From the NCBI GenBank assembly GCA_039090855.1, contig CM076996.1, positions 46,156,469 through 46,220,468 of the forward strand: a DNA stretch of 64,000 nt, read 5' to 3'. This DNA comes from Macrothele yani. Lineage: Eukaryota > Arthropoda > Arachnida > Araneae > Macrothelidae. The position numbers and the translations under genes are program-made. Of the stretch, positions 43,340-54,748 are shown one piece after another. Numbering within the stretch: position 1 is the stretch's first letter; the number at the start of each line of letters is the position of its first letter. Under the pieces are notes generated by a model. The model searched no databases, was not told the DNA's origin, and saw nothing but the letters and a program-made list of their open reading frames with translations.

Positions 43340-46200
43340 CACTGACCTTTTGTCTTCTTCTTTTTAGCATGTCTTTTGTAAAAAAAGACAGTGCTTATGT
43401 TATCGGTTTGTCCGTCCATCTGTACCCACAATATCCCTCCAACTATTAGTCCGATTTGAAAAATTCTTTTTGCATTGGGAAGCTTGAAACATGAGAATAA
43501 TGATCTTTCACTTCTTTTATTCTATGATGTACAATTTTGCCGCTAAAGGGCGTAAATGCAGATGATGTCAAATTCAAAAATACGTTTTATTCCACATATT
43601 TGCTTCTAAACATCCGATTAAAAAAGTTCTTTTATCTTTCGATTCCATTTATGTCGAAGCATATTTTAGATATAGTTATTTTTTCAAATTACGCATATAT
43701 TTTCCGCTAGGGGACGTAAAAGTAAATTACATTTTTCCCGATAACTCTTCTTCTAAAGCTCCAATTTGAAAAAAAAAATTTCTTCAGCGGATACACCTCC
43801 TGTTGGAAAATCTTTTGCATATAATTTCTAATTTTTGGTAAAGAATACTTTAGCCGTCAGGGCGTAAGTGTTAATTTTTGCTTCTGATGTATTTGTCATA
43901 AAATCTAAGCTTCTAAAAAATCGATTGAAAAAAAATTCTTTTGTGGACCGATGCCACTCACGTCGATAAACTTTTTCGGAATATTTTCTTCTTAAAATAT
44001 TCCACAGTTTCTCCGCCAGGGGAAAGCGTAGATGTATTTCTTATTTTTGTCAGTATCTCTACTTCTAGGAGTCTGAATTGAAAAATTCCTTCTTTGTTGG
44101 ATAGTGTTTTTAGTGTGACATGTTTTTCATATAATTTCAAAATTCTTAAGTAAGTCATAGACTTTCCGCTAGGGGGCGTAGGGGTAAATTGTGTTTCCCC
44201 TTATATCTCTGCTTCTAAATCTCCGATTTGAAAAATTCTTTCTGCACAGGATACAGCTCCTGATGGGAAATTGTTTGCTCATAATTTCTAATTTTTGTAA
44301 AAAAATGGTTTGGCCACCAGGGGGCGTAAATCTTAATTTCCGCTTCTGATGCACTTGCAGCAAAATATGAGCTTCTAAATTACAGATTGAAAAAAACGTC
44401 GTTTGTAGACCGATACTACTCATGTCAAAAAACCTTTTAGAAACATTTTCTTCTTAAAATAATGCATGGTTTCTATGCCAGGGGGCGTAGATGTATATCT
44501 TATTTTTGTCAATAACTCTACTTCTAGGAGTCCGATTTGAAAAATTCCTTCTTTGTTGGATAGTGTTTCCAGTGTGACATGTTTTTCATATAATTTCAAA
44601 ATTTTCAAGTAATTCATAGACTTTCCGCTAGGGGGCGTAAAGGCAAATTGCTTTCCCCCTATATCTCTGTTTCTAAATCTCCGATTTGAAAAAAAATTTG
44701 TCCACCGGATACAGATCCTAATGAGAAATCCTTTGCACATAATTTCTAATTTTTGTAAAAAATGGTTTGGCCACCAGGTGGCGTAAGTCTTAATTTCCAC
44801 TTCTGATGTATTTTCAGCAAAATGTGAGCATCTAAAATCTTGATTGAAAAAAAAGTCGTTTGTTGACCGATACTACTCATGTCGACAAACCTTTTTTTAA
44901 CATTTTCTTCTTGAAATAATGCATGGTTTCTACACCAAGGGACATAGATGTATATTTTATTTTTGTCAATATCTCTACTTCTAAGAATCTGATTTGAAAA
45001 AATCCTTCTTTGTTGGATAGTGTTTTTGATGTGAAATGTTTTTCCTATAAATTCAAAATTTTCAAGTAAATCATAGACTTTCTGCTAGGGGGCATAATGG
45101 TAAATTGCTTTCCCCCTATATCCCTGTTCCTAAATCTCCGATTTGAATAATTCTTTCTGCACCAGATACAGTTCCTGATGGGAAATCCTTTGCACATAAT
45201 TTTTAATTTTTGTAAAAAATGGTTCGGCCCCGAGGTGGCGTAAGTCTTAATTTCACTTCCCATGTATTTTCAGCAAAATATGAGCTTCTAAAATCTAGAT
45301 TGAAAAAAAAGTTGTTTGTTGACCGATACTACTCATGTCGACAAACCTTTTAGGAACATTTTCTTCTTGAAATAATGCATGGTTTCTATGCCAAGGGGCG
45401 TAGATGTATATTTTATTTTTGTCAATATCTCTACTTCTAAGAATCCAATTTGAAAAATTTCTTCTTTGTTGGATAGCGTTTCCGATGTGAAATGTTTTTC
45501 CTATAAATTCAAAATTTTCAAGTAAATCATAGACTTTCCACTAGGGGCCTGAAAGGTAAATTGTGTTTTCTGTGTTATTTCTACTAATTAAACTCTGATT
45601 TGAAAAATTATTCCTGTATCGCATACAAGACCTGATGGAAAATATTTTCCCCATAATTTCTAATATTTGGTAAAGAATGGTTTGGCCACCAGGGGCATAA
45701 GTGTTAATTTCTGCTTCTGATGTATTTGTAACAAAATCTGGGTTCCTAAAAACTCGACCAAATTTTTTTTTTTTTGGCCGGTTACCGCTCATATGGAAAA
45801 CCTTTTGAGAATACTTTCTTCCTAAAATAATGCATGGTTTTCCCACCAGGGGACGTAAAATCACATCTTATTTTTGTCGATATCTCTGTTTCTAAGAGTC
45901 TGATTTGAAAAATTATTTCTGTGTTGGAGAGCGTTTCCAGTGTGAAATGTTTCTCATATAAATTCATGTTTTTCTTAACGCACAAGTCTGGAACCAGAAG
46001 GCGTAAGCTCAGAATTCCGTTTACAGCAATATCCGAGGGATTAAAAACCCGATTGAAAAACTTCTTTCTTCTGTCAGATACTATTGTTTTCTATACCGGT
46101 TCCATTGACTTTGAATAGCTTTGATAAATTTAATTTGCGTAAGAACGGATTCAAAAGACGTGCTTATTACACCTGAAAATTTGGTGTCATCTTTCTTGTT
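43340..46200 (+). repeat. tandem array, about 153-bp monomers in 3-unit higher-order repeats
   Basis: About 17 monomers, each with a G-rich core and the phrase ATCTCTnCTTCTAAnAnTCC followed by GATTTGAAAAATTCTTTCT. Core starts are at about 43541, 43704, 43853, 44013, 44167, 44316, 44477, 44627, 44773, 44936, 45084, 45231, 45391, 45538, 45687, 45844 and 46003. Every third monomer is most alike (for example 44013/44477/44936/45391/45844), giving a higher-order unit of about 457 bp. Cores such as GGCCACCAGGGGGCGTAAA match the CTCF consensus CCASYAGRKGGC. The flanks are shared with the copy at 34120-37990, so this is a dispersed element with central tandem repeats rather than a free satellite. Frames through it are not genes. 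Confidence 0.9.
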
Positions 46201-47039
46201 CTTTTTTCTTTTCAGTAATGTACAGAAAACTGTTTTATGGGGAAAATTCATGGAGGTTCAACATGCCTTGAATGTTTAAGCACAATAAAAGTTGCCAACA
46301 AATTTACTGGTTTTATGGTTCAATAGGGGTAGAAGACCACAGATCCATATTTTCATATATCTTCACTACCCCTTGTTGCATCACATGATGAATTTGTGAT
46401 GATGAATTTGCAGTTAAATGTTTACCCCACACTTTCGCATTACTCACAATTGGATATATGAGGAGCTCTACTGGTCACTTTTTACTGCATTGCTGATGGA
46501 AAGAAAAATATTCACTATTTTTTGGCAATCTTAGAGAAGATAGCAAGTTGTTGTTTTTTTATCTCACCCATTGATTTCTCTATTCAAAGAGTACAGTAAC
46601 ATAAAAATAATCAGCCTCTTATAAGTAACAGAGATAATACTTATGAACTAATTTATGAGAACAAATAAAAATAAATTGTAATAATAATGAAAAGCAACAA
46701 AGATTTTTATAATTTTCTGTGAAAGGTTACAAGGGTCAAATCAGAAATGTTCACACTAAAACAATTTTGTGAACAACCAACAGAAACTTTAATTAAAATA
46801 GAGAAAATGTATCCTTATTTTTTTTATAATTTTCAGTAAAGTTTTTATGACACAAAACTGATGTCAGCATAAGATATTACTAAAAAACTTCAGTTCACTC
46901 TGGTTGCCAAATTTCAAGCTTACTTTCTTGCTTTATTTATTTTTGGTTTCCTTTGGAGCAAAGCTTTTCAAGTTGCTCTTTCACAAAACACATAAAGAAA
47001 CTTCATGGCTTTCCTCATAATTATATAACTATTTGAACC
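46201..47039. other. no recognisable feature
   Basis: AT-rich spacer. Confidence 0.5.
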
Positions 47040-47204
47040 CAGAAGTCAATGGAAAGTATAGGCATTTCCTTGCACATACATCCCACCCATTTTACTACAT
47101 CACAAATTAAATATTCAAAAATATTATTTTACATGTTCGAAACATTACATAGTGTCTTCTTCCCAAAGCCCCTCCCATGAGACAATATATACGTATATGC
47201 CACT
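47040..47204. mobile_element. remnant of a hAT MITE
   Basis: Contains one copy of the ACAAATTAAATATTC...TTCTTCCCAAAGCC unit found inside the neighbouring MITE and ends in GCCACTG, like that element's right end. Left end not resolved. Confidence 0.5.
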
Positions 47205-47217
47205 GGATGGGTGTATT

Positions 47218-47744
47218 CATTGGCGAAACCACCCACGGGGGGGGGGGCTTTGGGGGCTTAAGCCCTCCAAGGAGATTAAGAGCGACATATGTCACAAATT
47301 AAACATTCGAAAATATTATTTTACATGTTCAAAACATTACATAGTGCCTTCTTCCCGAAGCCCCAAAGAAATTAAGAGCGACGTACATCACAAATTAAAC
47401 ATTCAAAAACATTATTTTACATGTTCGAAATATTACATAGTGTCTTCAATTACATGGTGTCTTCTTCCCAAATTCCCAAAGAGATTAAGAGCGACGCACG
47501 TCACAAATTAAACATGCAAAAACATCATTTTACATGTTCAAAATTACATAGTGTCTGACATAGTGTTTTCTATTACATGGTGTCTTCTCCCCAAAGTCCC
47601 AAAGAGATTAAGAGCGACGTACGTCACAACCGTATATAAACTATAGGCGTACACTGTAAACTATATGTAAATGTACACACATTGTGTACATATACTATGC
47701 ATATATATAGCACCCTCCGACAGGAATTCCTGGGTGTGCCACTG
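47218..47744. mobile_element. hAT MITE with internal tandem repeats
   Basis: Ends CATTGGCGAAACCACCCA and complement of CAGTGGCACACCCAGG, flanked by the 8-bp duplication GGTGTATT (47210-47217, 47745-47752). Inside, a unit of about 95-125 bp (ACAAATTAAACATTC... to GATTAAGAGCGACG) is repeated, at about 47292, 47390 and 47502. Confidence 0.88.
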
Positions 47745-47752
47745 GGTGTATT

Positions 47753-48937
47753 AGTTTGCTTCTGAGAAGGACATAGCTAAAAACAGATATATCAGTGTTT
47801 TATGTTTAACCTAATATACTAGAAATAAAAAATTCTAAAATTTGTGAAGAAGCAGATTATGTACAACGATGCTTGCTCATGCACAGAACAGATTCAATTA
47901 CACAGTACACTTAGTTTCTTGAGTAAGAAAATTAAAGGTATGTGCGCACATTCATCATCAGACTGAGCAAAAGCAAAGTGCTAACCTAGGAAATTTTTTC
48001 ATGAGCCAATACATAAGCTGGAATTCCATTACAACCAAATTGAATATTTCACTACACATTTATTTTACATACAGAAATTTTAACACTTTTTAATAAAATG
48101 GAAGTAGTTGTGAATTTAAATTGATAGAAACCAAAGCAAATGTTTTGCTTAAAAACTTTATCACAAAATAAAAATACCTTCAATCCTAAATAACTGTAAA
48201 TTCAGATTTGATTGTAAACACCCCAATCAACATTTGTGTACATTTTTGTTGGCAAGGGCACTAACAACTTCTCCATCTGATATTAGGTCACATTTCAGTT
48301 ACACATTTCTTTCACTGAAATATATTTGCAACAATTTCAAAAGAAGGAAACTGAGTTTGAGTGAATAACATGATAGAAAAAAAAAAAGAGAAAAAAGAAA
48401 AAAGTTACAGATTCATTACTTAAGTTTATTAACAAAATTTCACTTCACAATTTTTTAATATCCTTGTTGTGTAAATCTGGTAACACCTTCCTTTCTTCAC
48501 AGTTAACTGGTACATGTATTTCTTGTGTTTCATTTTCTTCTGCTGTCATATCTTCGACTTCACTAGATTCTTCTGTGTATTTAGTTGACAATATTATTTC
48601 TGCATATATTGACACTATAGAAATTTGTTACTGTTATTATTCAGGTTGATGGTTTCAACCAAACATTACATAACATGGCTTAATTTTTTTTCAACACAAT
48701 GAATTATTTTCATAAAGTACCTGCTGTCATACTTCTTTGCCATTCCTTTTTCCATTCAGCACATAAGTTTTGCAAACTCTGCTACTTTATTGAGAATGAA
48801 GTTAAAATCTGATTGTCTAGAAATATCTCTGGAACACTAAAGATGGTAAAAATTTTAAAATATTCATTCAGAAAAAAAATTAAAAACTTCAAAAACAGAA
48901 ATTATGAAGGTTGAGTAGTAGCTTCCATATTTTATTA
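47753..48937. other. no recognisable feature
   Basis: AT-rich spacer, A-rich near 48370-48400. Confidence 0.5.
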
Positions 48938-50257
48938 TGACGGCTGTTCTGAAAGTACATGGACTGAGAGGTCACTGTTCTGAGTCTGTGTCACTTGGAT
49001 GTTTGGTATGGCCTCCTTTTTGAAGCAGCGACCTTCACATGCTATACACCATTTACAGCAGTCCACGAGCTTCTGAAACACATGTTGCAGTCCATTTTGT
49101 GAAAGTCACTTTAAGGTAGCAGATGTAGCAGCCTTCACTTCCTCATTTGTCTTAACTCCTTCCTCTCAACTCTTTTTTAAGTGTTTGAAAAGCCCAGAAA
49201 TCACAGGGTGCAAGGTCTGGGCTGTATGGAGGATGTGATAGACGTTGGCCACCAGTTTTCTCCAAAGCTTGCATTGCTACTTGGGCCACACAAGGCCTCA
49301 GATTATCCTGAAGAACAAACCATTCTTGATTAAGCAGTTCCAGACTTTTCCTGCTCATTGCTCCCTTCAGGTAAACTCACAAACTGTAAGCATAATATTG
49401 TGAATTAACAGTCTGTTCCTCAGGCACTCGATGCTGCAATACTATCGCACAGGCATCAAAAAACAAAATCAACATAAATTTCTTTGAAGAACCACAAACT
49501 TAGAATTTCTTGGGGAGCAGTGAGTCAGTGTGTTTCCATATGCTTGACTGTTGCTTTTATTCTGGATCAAAAGTTTTATCCAAGACTTGTCTACAGTGAC
49601 TATTCAATTCAAAAAGTCAGAATCTGTTTACACTCTTCAAAGAAAATAATGACAAAGTTCAACACAGCACTGTTTTTGTTCTTCAGTAAGATCATGTGAC
49701 ACCCATCTTGCACAAACACGAGACATCTTCAGGTACGACTTTAATATTTCTCAACATCTTGCTACACCAACATTCAACTGCACTTCCAAATCATGAATCA
49801 ATAAATACCTATCGTCTTTCAATAATTTTTCTGCTTTCACAATGTTTTCGTCGGTCACTGATGTTGACAGACGCTGGCTTCGCTGGTTATCTTGCACACT
49901 GCATTTGCCGTCCTCGAAATGCTTCCATCACTTGAAAACAGCCAACCTGCCCAATGCTTCTGCACCATACGCTTCTTGAATCATCTGAAACATTTCCTGG
50001 CCACTTTTGCGTAACTTTACACAAAATTCAATCATGATTCTTTGTCTGGTAATTAGCGGTATATCATGTTCATCTGCCATTGTAATACAAATTTCATGTG
50101 AACAATTACACTACATCCACAAAGATAGGCTGCATATTGCCTTCACTCAAACTAACACAGCACAGATGAGAAAATCTTACCCCACCAGAAACGCAAGACT
50201 CAGTTCCATAGCAACGGCGCAATGCAGCCAGTCCACATACTTTCAGAATAGCCTACA
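48938..50257 (-). mobile_element. mariner element
   Basis: Inverted ends TGACGGCTGTTCTGAAAGTA and complement of TGTAGGCTATTCTGAAAGTA, each beside TA. 1320 bp. Confidence 0.9.
49130..50080 (-). pseudogene. mariner transposase pseudogene
   Basis: Starts at ATG 50080 (MADEHDIPLITRQRIMIEFC), continues KSGQEMFQMIQEAYGAEALG, a stop, WKHFEDG, then RWVSHDLTEEQKQ and IVTVDKSWI (first catalytic region, Asp kept, usual Glu now Lys). The last open piece (49358-49152) has FVLQDNLRPCVAQVAMQALE (second Asp; usual ARPH is LRPC) and SHPPYSPDLAPCDFWAFQTL (third Asp). Many in-frame stops. Confidence 0.88.
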
Positions 50258-51222
50258 TAGTAACCACGGATGCACGCTTCAAACCTTTTCTATGGGCTCT
50301 TCAAAGAGAAATTTAATAACAATCACCATACTGTCGACATATAGCACCGAGTTTCAAAATCTTACCACTTCCAGTTTGCACATGTATGTGGGCACAGCAG
50401 TGTCTCTCCCTCACTTCAGTTCCATGTTGTAACACCATTTAGTGGTAAAGAAGGTTTTCCTGCTTAATATGCTTTTGTTTGCTTGTTTATCTGTGTTATT
50501 AGTTTCCCCTTGGGGTAAACAAATTTGACATGATTATTGCAGTTGCAATATTTGCTGTTCTCAGCAATGACACCCTTTACCAACATGAGTTCTTTTTCAG
50601 TTTTTCATTGACTTAGTGTCTTTATGTTTTGAAAATTGTGTTTCAATTTATTATCCATGCAATACTGAATTAATGTTGCTTTTGATCTTTGATTATTCCA
50701 ATCTTCTGTATGTTGGTACAGCTAATTTTGAAGTCTGTTTTTTCATGTATTGGATTGGTTTTTGCCCGACAAATGGGTTGTTGTAGATTGCTGCTATATT
50801 TAAAAAAATATATATTTTTAATTATGACATTCTTTTTTGGGAACCATTATTTGCCTTATCTAAAGGTTATGTTGTTATTGTTTTCAAGTGCCACAGGAAA
50901 TGTTTTAATACAATTCTTAATATGTGGTAAACTTCCTCTGCACATTACCTTCTCTTACTCTTCTCTTCTTTATTTTTGTACTTACAAGACAGTTCATGTA
51001 TTAACTTAATTGAAAATCACTGCTGTTTGTGGCTGTTTTCTTAAACTGTAGCTCCATTTTTCTGTGTTTTACTAAGTTACTATAAGCAAATGTTCCTTAA
51101 ACATATGATTTAAATTTAAAGGTTGCTGCTACTTATATAATCACGGATGGTGAAAGATTTTTGCAATAACTAATGATTGGAATCTAGTTTTTCTGCATAC
51201 ATGATAGTATAAAATTTTTACA
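50258..51222. other. no recognisable feature
   Basis: T-rich DNA. The 106-codon frame at 50689-51009 is very hydrophobic and Phe/Leu-rich, as expected of a chance frame in T-rich sequence. Confidence 0.5.
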
Positions 51223-51379
51223 TATGAGGGTGGGCTGAAAAGTTTTGCCTCCACTGCAACATTTGGGGTAAGAATGGATAAAGCCAGATAAAACCAGTTT
51301 TGGGCAGTCACATAAGTTCTCCACAACACTAGAGAGGGCTTCTTCAACTATGCACAGTTCCTGCTCAGTGTGATCAAAA

Positions 51380-52683
51380 ATGGAGGTTGTTCAGACATGC
51401 AGTGCAAACAGTGAGCCATCAATGAATTATTCACTGGAGACAAAATTGCTCCTCTTGACACTCCTCAAAGATTGAAAGTAGTTTCAGGTTATTAGTGTGT
51501 TAATGTGAGCAATGTGAGATGATGGGTAAGGTAATGTAAAGATAAAACAGTGGGGAAAGCAAATTTGAGTGACAAAGTGAGGCTGAAGAGGCTGATGACT
51601 GCAATGAACCCGTTTGGTCAACAGTATGTAGAAATGATATTAGGAAACCGTCACATAAAGCAAAAAGAAGTTGCGTCTGAACCAGACATTTCTAAAAAAG
51701 GGGTAGGAACATTATCAGTGTTTTTGGATTTCAAAAAGTTTGTGCCACATGGGTACAGCTTATTGTTTGATGAGATGAAGGCTGAATGAGTACCAATTTG
51801 ATGTGAACTCTTGGAAGATTTCAAAAACAAAGGTGCAGCTTTTCTGGACCAGATTGTGGCATGAAACAGGAATGTATTTATCAAGAGGTCTTGCCCCTTA
51901 AAAAGCTAAAAAGTTTTTTTTGTTCTTTTATTTATTTTTTTTATTTTTTTTGTTAAATTGGGGCTTACGTTAGAAAAAAGAAGCTTTACTTTAATTAAAA
52001 TGCATCAACTTACATTAGAAAAAAATTGCTTTAATTTTTTCATTAACTTTTATTTTGTCCTGGTGGATTTCAAAACTTCCACTTTTTGTTGGCTACCCCG
52101 AAAAAATTCTACATATGTCCCTGGCAGCAGATGAAACATGGCAGCAGATGAAACATTATGACCCACAGAACAAAAGACAACTCATGGAATATATTGTTAT
52201 AAAGAATCGCAGCAACCAAAATATTCTGCACACAAGCCTCAAATAGGAAGATCATGTTGTCTGCTTTTTGGAATAGTTAAGAACATGTGTTTTCTGATTT
52301 TATGGAAAAAGGGACTGCAATAAATTTTGAACATTACATTGAAACTCTGAAAAAACTAAAAACTTGCATCTGAAGGAAAGTAGAGCAGAGAGGTCTGACA
52401 CTTCTCTTACACGACAACACTAGACCTCACACAAGGAAGCCACAGTTGCTACCATCGAGTGCCTTGGGATTACTGTGCTGCCACATCCTCGGTATATCCC
52501 AGATCTCGCTCTTAGTAATTTCAACAAGTTTCCTAAACTAAAAAAAAAAAAAAAAAAAAAAAATACTCGAGGGGCCATCACTTCACATCTGATGAAGAAG
52601 TCAAGTTACAGAAGCAGCAGTACACCAATGGTTTCAGAAACAAAATCCTGAATATTTTTAGGATGGATTTCAAAAACTATTGA
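51380..52683 (+). pseudogene. mariner transposase pseudogene
   Basis: From ATG 51380 with stops. FLDQIVA (51840-51862) is cut by an insertion and the motif resumes as AADETWQQMKHYDPQNKRQ at about 52120, so the break is right before the first catalytic Asp. Later LLLHDNTRPHT (second Asp) and RYIPDLALSNF, where the third catalytic Asp is Asn. An A-run of about 26 bases at 52541-52566 lies within the frame. Non-functional. Confidence 0.85.
51885..52115 (+). mobile_element. short repeat inserted at the mariner active-site codons
   Basis: About 230 bp that matches 58852-59080: GGTCTTGCCCC at the start, TTTTTTTTGTTAAA, AAAATGCATCAACTTACATT, TGGTGGATTTCAAAACTTCC, and CTACATATGTCCCTG at the end. No ORF. 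The duplicated GCAGATGAAACATGGCAGC (52125, 52143) lies just after it. Confidence 0.7.
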
Positions 52684-52850
52684 CACGTTACAAGACATGT
52701 ATTGAAGCAGGAGGTGATTATGTGGAGAAGAAATTATGCATTCTTTTAAATAAAAGATAAAAGTACATTTTTGTTTTTGCTTGATTGAAAAAACTTTTAT
52801 CATTAATTTTTTATTCAAGTGGAGGCAAATATTTTTATCATACCCTTGTA

Positions 52851-53186
52851 TTTCATGTACTTTTCCTGGGAAATATTTGCTTTTCATTTGTCAAATTTTT
52901 GCACAGTAGACCCACCTATCTTCAAGACTCGGTAAATGTTGCCATTCCCATGATAAAATCCAGCATTTTTGGTCACTTAATGTAGTTTCTAGTTCCTCTT
53001 CTTCTCTCTATTTCTAGACTTTCTGCTATTGTTCTTTTACAAAATGCTGTTGGTGTTCCAGTTTGAGCAAAATGTTGCATTTTATTGTAGGAATGGCACA
53101 ACCAATGGTGGTTGAAAATGGGTAGGTCTACTACTTGAAAATTTAACAACTGAAAATCATATATTTCCTAGGAAAAAAAGAACAAC
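52851..53186. other. no recognisable feature
   Basis: Unique-looking spacer. Confidence 0.5.
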
Positions 53187-53474
53187 ATATTTTTTGGAAT
53201 ATAAGATGCACCTTTTTTCAAAAAATTTGGTGTCAAAATTCCCTTGCATTTTATGTATCAAAGATCATCATTATATCACCATGAATGTATACTGAATGAA
53301 TATGCTGCTATAAACACTATTAAAGGAATTTAAAATGTTATCGCTTTATCTTAGATACAGCAATTGGTATTCTTCTGCACTTTTTCTACAGTATTATTGA
53401 ATCGTGAATGCTTGCAAATACTGTACTTTTATCTAAAGCAACTTATGGGAATTTACTAGGAAATTTTTTCATTT

Positions 53475-53685
53475 ATAGCAAATTTTCGGAGAAAACTCTT
53501 CTCCTTCTTCAGGCTCTCTTGTTGTTGTCACTTTTTGCTTGTCACTATCATGGTTACAGTTTACCTTGACGGTTACGGTTAACCTTGACGGTTTAGGTTA
53601 TTTTTCAACAAATCCTGCCAGATGTTAGGCAGGGAAAATCCTTTGCAGTCATTGATGTACTTTTATGTTTATCCATTGTTAACTA
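53475..53685 (-). mobile_element. PLE2 3' fragment
   Basis: Minus strand matches the right arm of the PLE2 pair (11070-11225): GACTGCAAAGGATTTTCCC, CTGCCTAACATCTGGCAGG, ACCGTCAAGG-type words (here partly triplicated) and the ribozyme core. Confidence 0.85.
53484..53512 (-). ncRNA. hammerhead ribozyme core (PLE2 fragment)
   Basis: Minus strand: CUGAAGA (53512-53506), stem II GGAGAA...UUCUCC, GAAA (53487-53484), then AUU-U, GCU. Helix I GCU pairs with AGC just before the core; helix III would be a single A-U pair. All core bases intact. Confidence 0.75.
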
Positions 53686-54748
53686 TGCATATGTGATTTT
53701 TATGAGCTGGGTCTGCTGTTATGCTAGATATGTGTATTTCTGTCCATGTACACACTTGTGCATTAGCGATTTAACGATATAAAATATTGTTTAAGCACAT
53801 ACCTCATATGTTGTACATATTGATCTGAAATGGACATAAAAGGACTATTATAATTCCATCAAAAAACAAAACAATAGTAAAAGAAGGGAAAGAACTGCAT
53901 TTTAGTTTAAAACATCACAAATGGCATTCAAGACATCCAACAGAAAACTGGGATCGCAAATGCGTTTGTGCTGGCTGTATGCATTATTTCTGCTGCAAAT
54001 TCCTTGGTTTATACATTACTTTTGTACAAAAAATGCAAAAATCTAATTCATTCACAGTAACATAAATATAGCTGAGTCATAATTTTCAGAAAAATCCATT
54101 CGTGAAAAGAGCAAATTTTGCTTGAACTTTAAATGGTAGTTCCATATTTTTATTTGCAGTTTATGACAGAAGATGCCGCCAGGTCTAACAGATTGTGTTA
54201 CAGCACTTGGCGATTTTTCACCAAGGTCCTGTTTTTCAATTACTTGTTGTTCATGAACAGTGTGCAGAAGTTAGCCCATTCATTTCTTTGACGATATTTT
54301 TATTCCCAAATGGTTCTTCGCAAAGCTTCAGATTAAAAAAATATAAATTCCTCATTCCTAGGAATTCTTTGTATGCCATAGAATGCTGATAGACTTCAAC
54401 CAAGACTGTCTCGCTTCGACAAATCAACCATAAAGCGTGGGTGCCCATTTGAACCAATAATGAATGAAAGTCATTGGATGTATGAAGGTACGACATCGGG
54501 GCAAATCCTACAATGCACATGCTCCATTAGCTGATAAGACTGAGTGGAATTTCTCCACATTGTTTTCATCAGGGGGCAAATTGCAAAGATTTGGTGATTC
54601 ATAAGCTGCTGTTTTTATGCATAAAGTTTAATTTTTTGTCTTACCAAAAATTTTTAAAATACCATTTTATTTGTTTCAAAAATGTTTCTCAAAAAATAAG
54701 GGGGCATCTTATATACCAGTGTCTTATATTCCAAAAAATATGGTACTA

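Larger units (their letters stand above)
51225..52848 (+). mobile_element. mariner element with a small internal insertion
   Basis: Inverted ends TGAGGGTGGGCTGAAAAGTT and complement of CAAGGGTATGATAAAAATA, each beside TA (51223-51224, 52849-52850), both continuing into TTTGCCTCCACT. Confidence 0.88.
53187..54748. mobile_element. 1.56-kb TIR element, class undetermined
   Basis: ATATTTTTTGGAATATAAGA at the left and its complement at 54727-54748 at the right, both leading into a second TATAAGATGC-type word. It contains a PLE2 fragment and a minus frame at 54251-54520 of 89 codons (NLYFFNLKLCEEPFGNKNIV) that I do not recognise. Target duplication not resolved. Confidence 0.6.

Noticed and set aside
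43958..45864. Minus-strand frames of 66-126 codons in the array
   Set aside because: Similar frames recur because the monomers recur; they shift and break between monomers.
43340..46200. A CRISPR-like array
   Set aside because: Monomers are whole-length homologous units of about 153 bp without unique spacers, in an animal genome with no cas genes.
50007..50432. 141-codon plus-strand frame
   Set aside because: It overlaps the minus-strand mariner transposase and extends past its end; no known motif, so it is taken as a shadow frame.
50689..51009. 106-codon hydrophobic membrane protein
   Set aside because: T-rich sequence produces Phe/Leu/Ile-rich frames by chance; no start context, splice sites or family resemblance.
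54251..54520. Conserved host gene on the minus strand
   Set aside because: 89 codons inside a TIR element, no recognisable domain; not enough to call.
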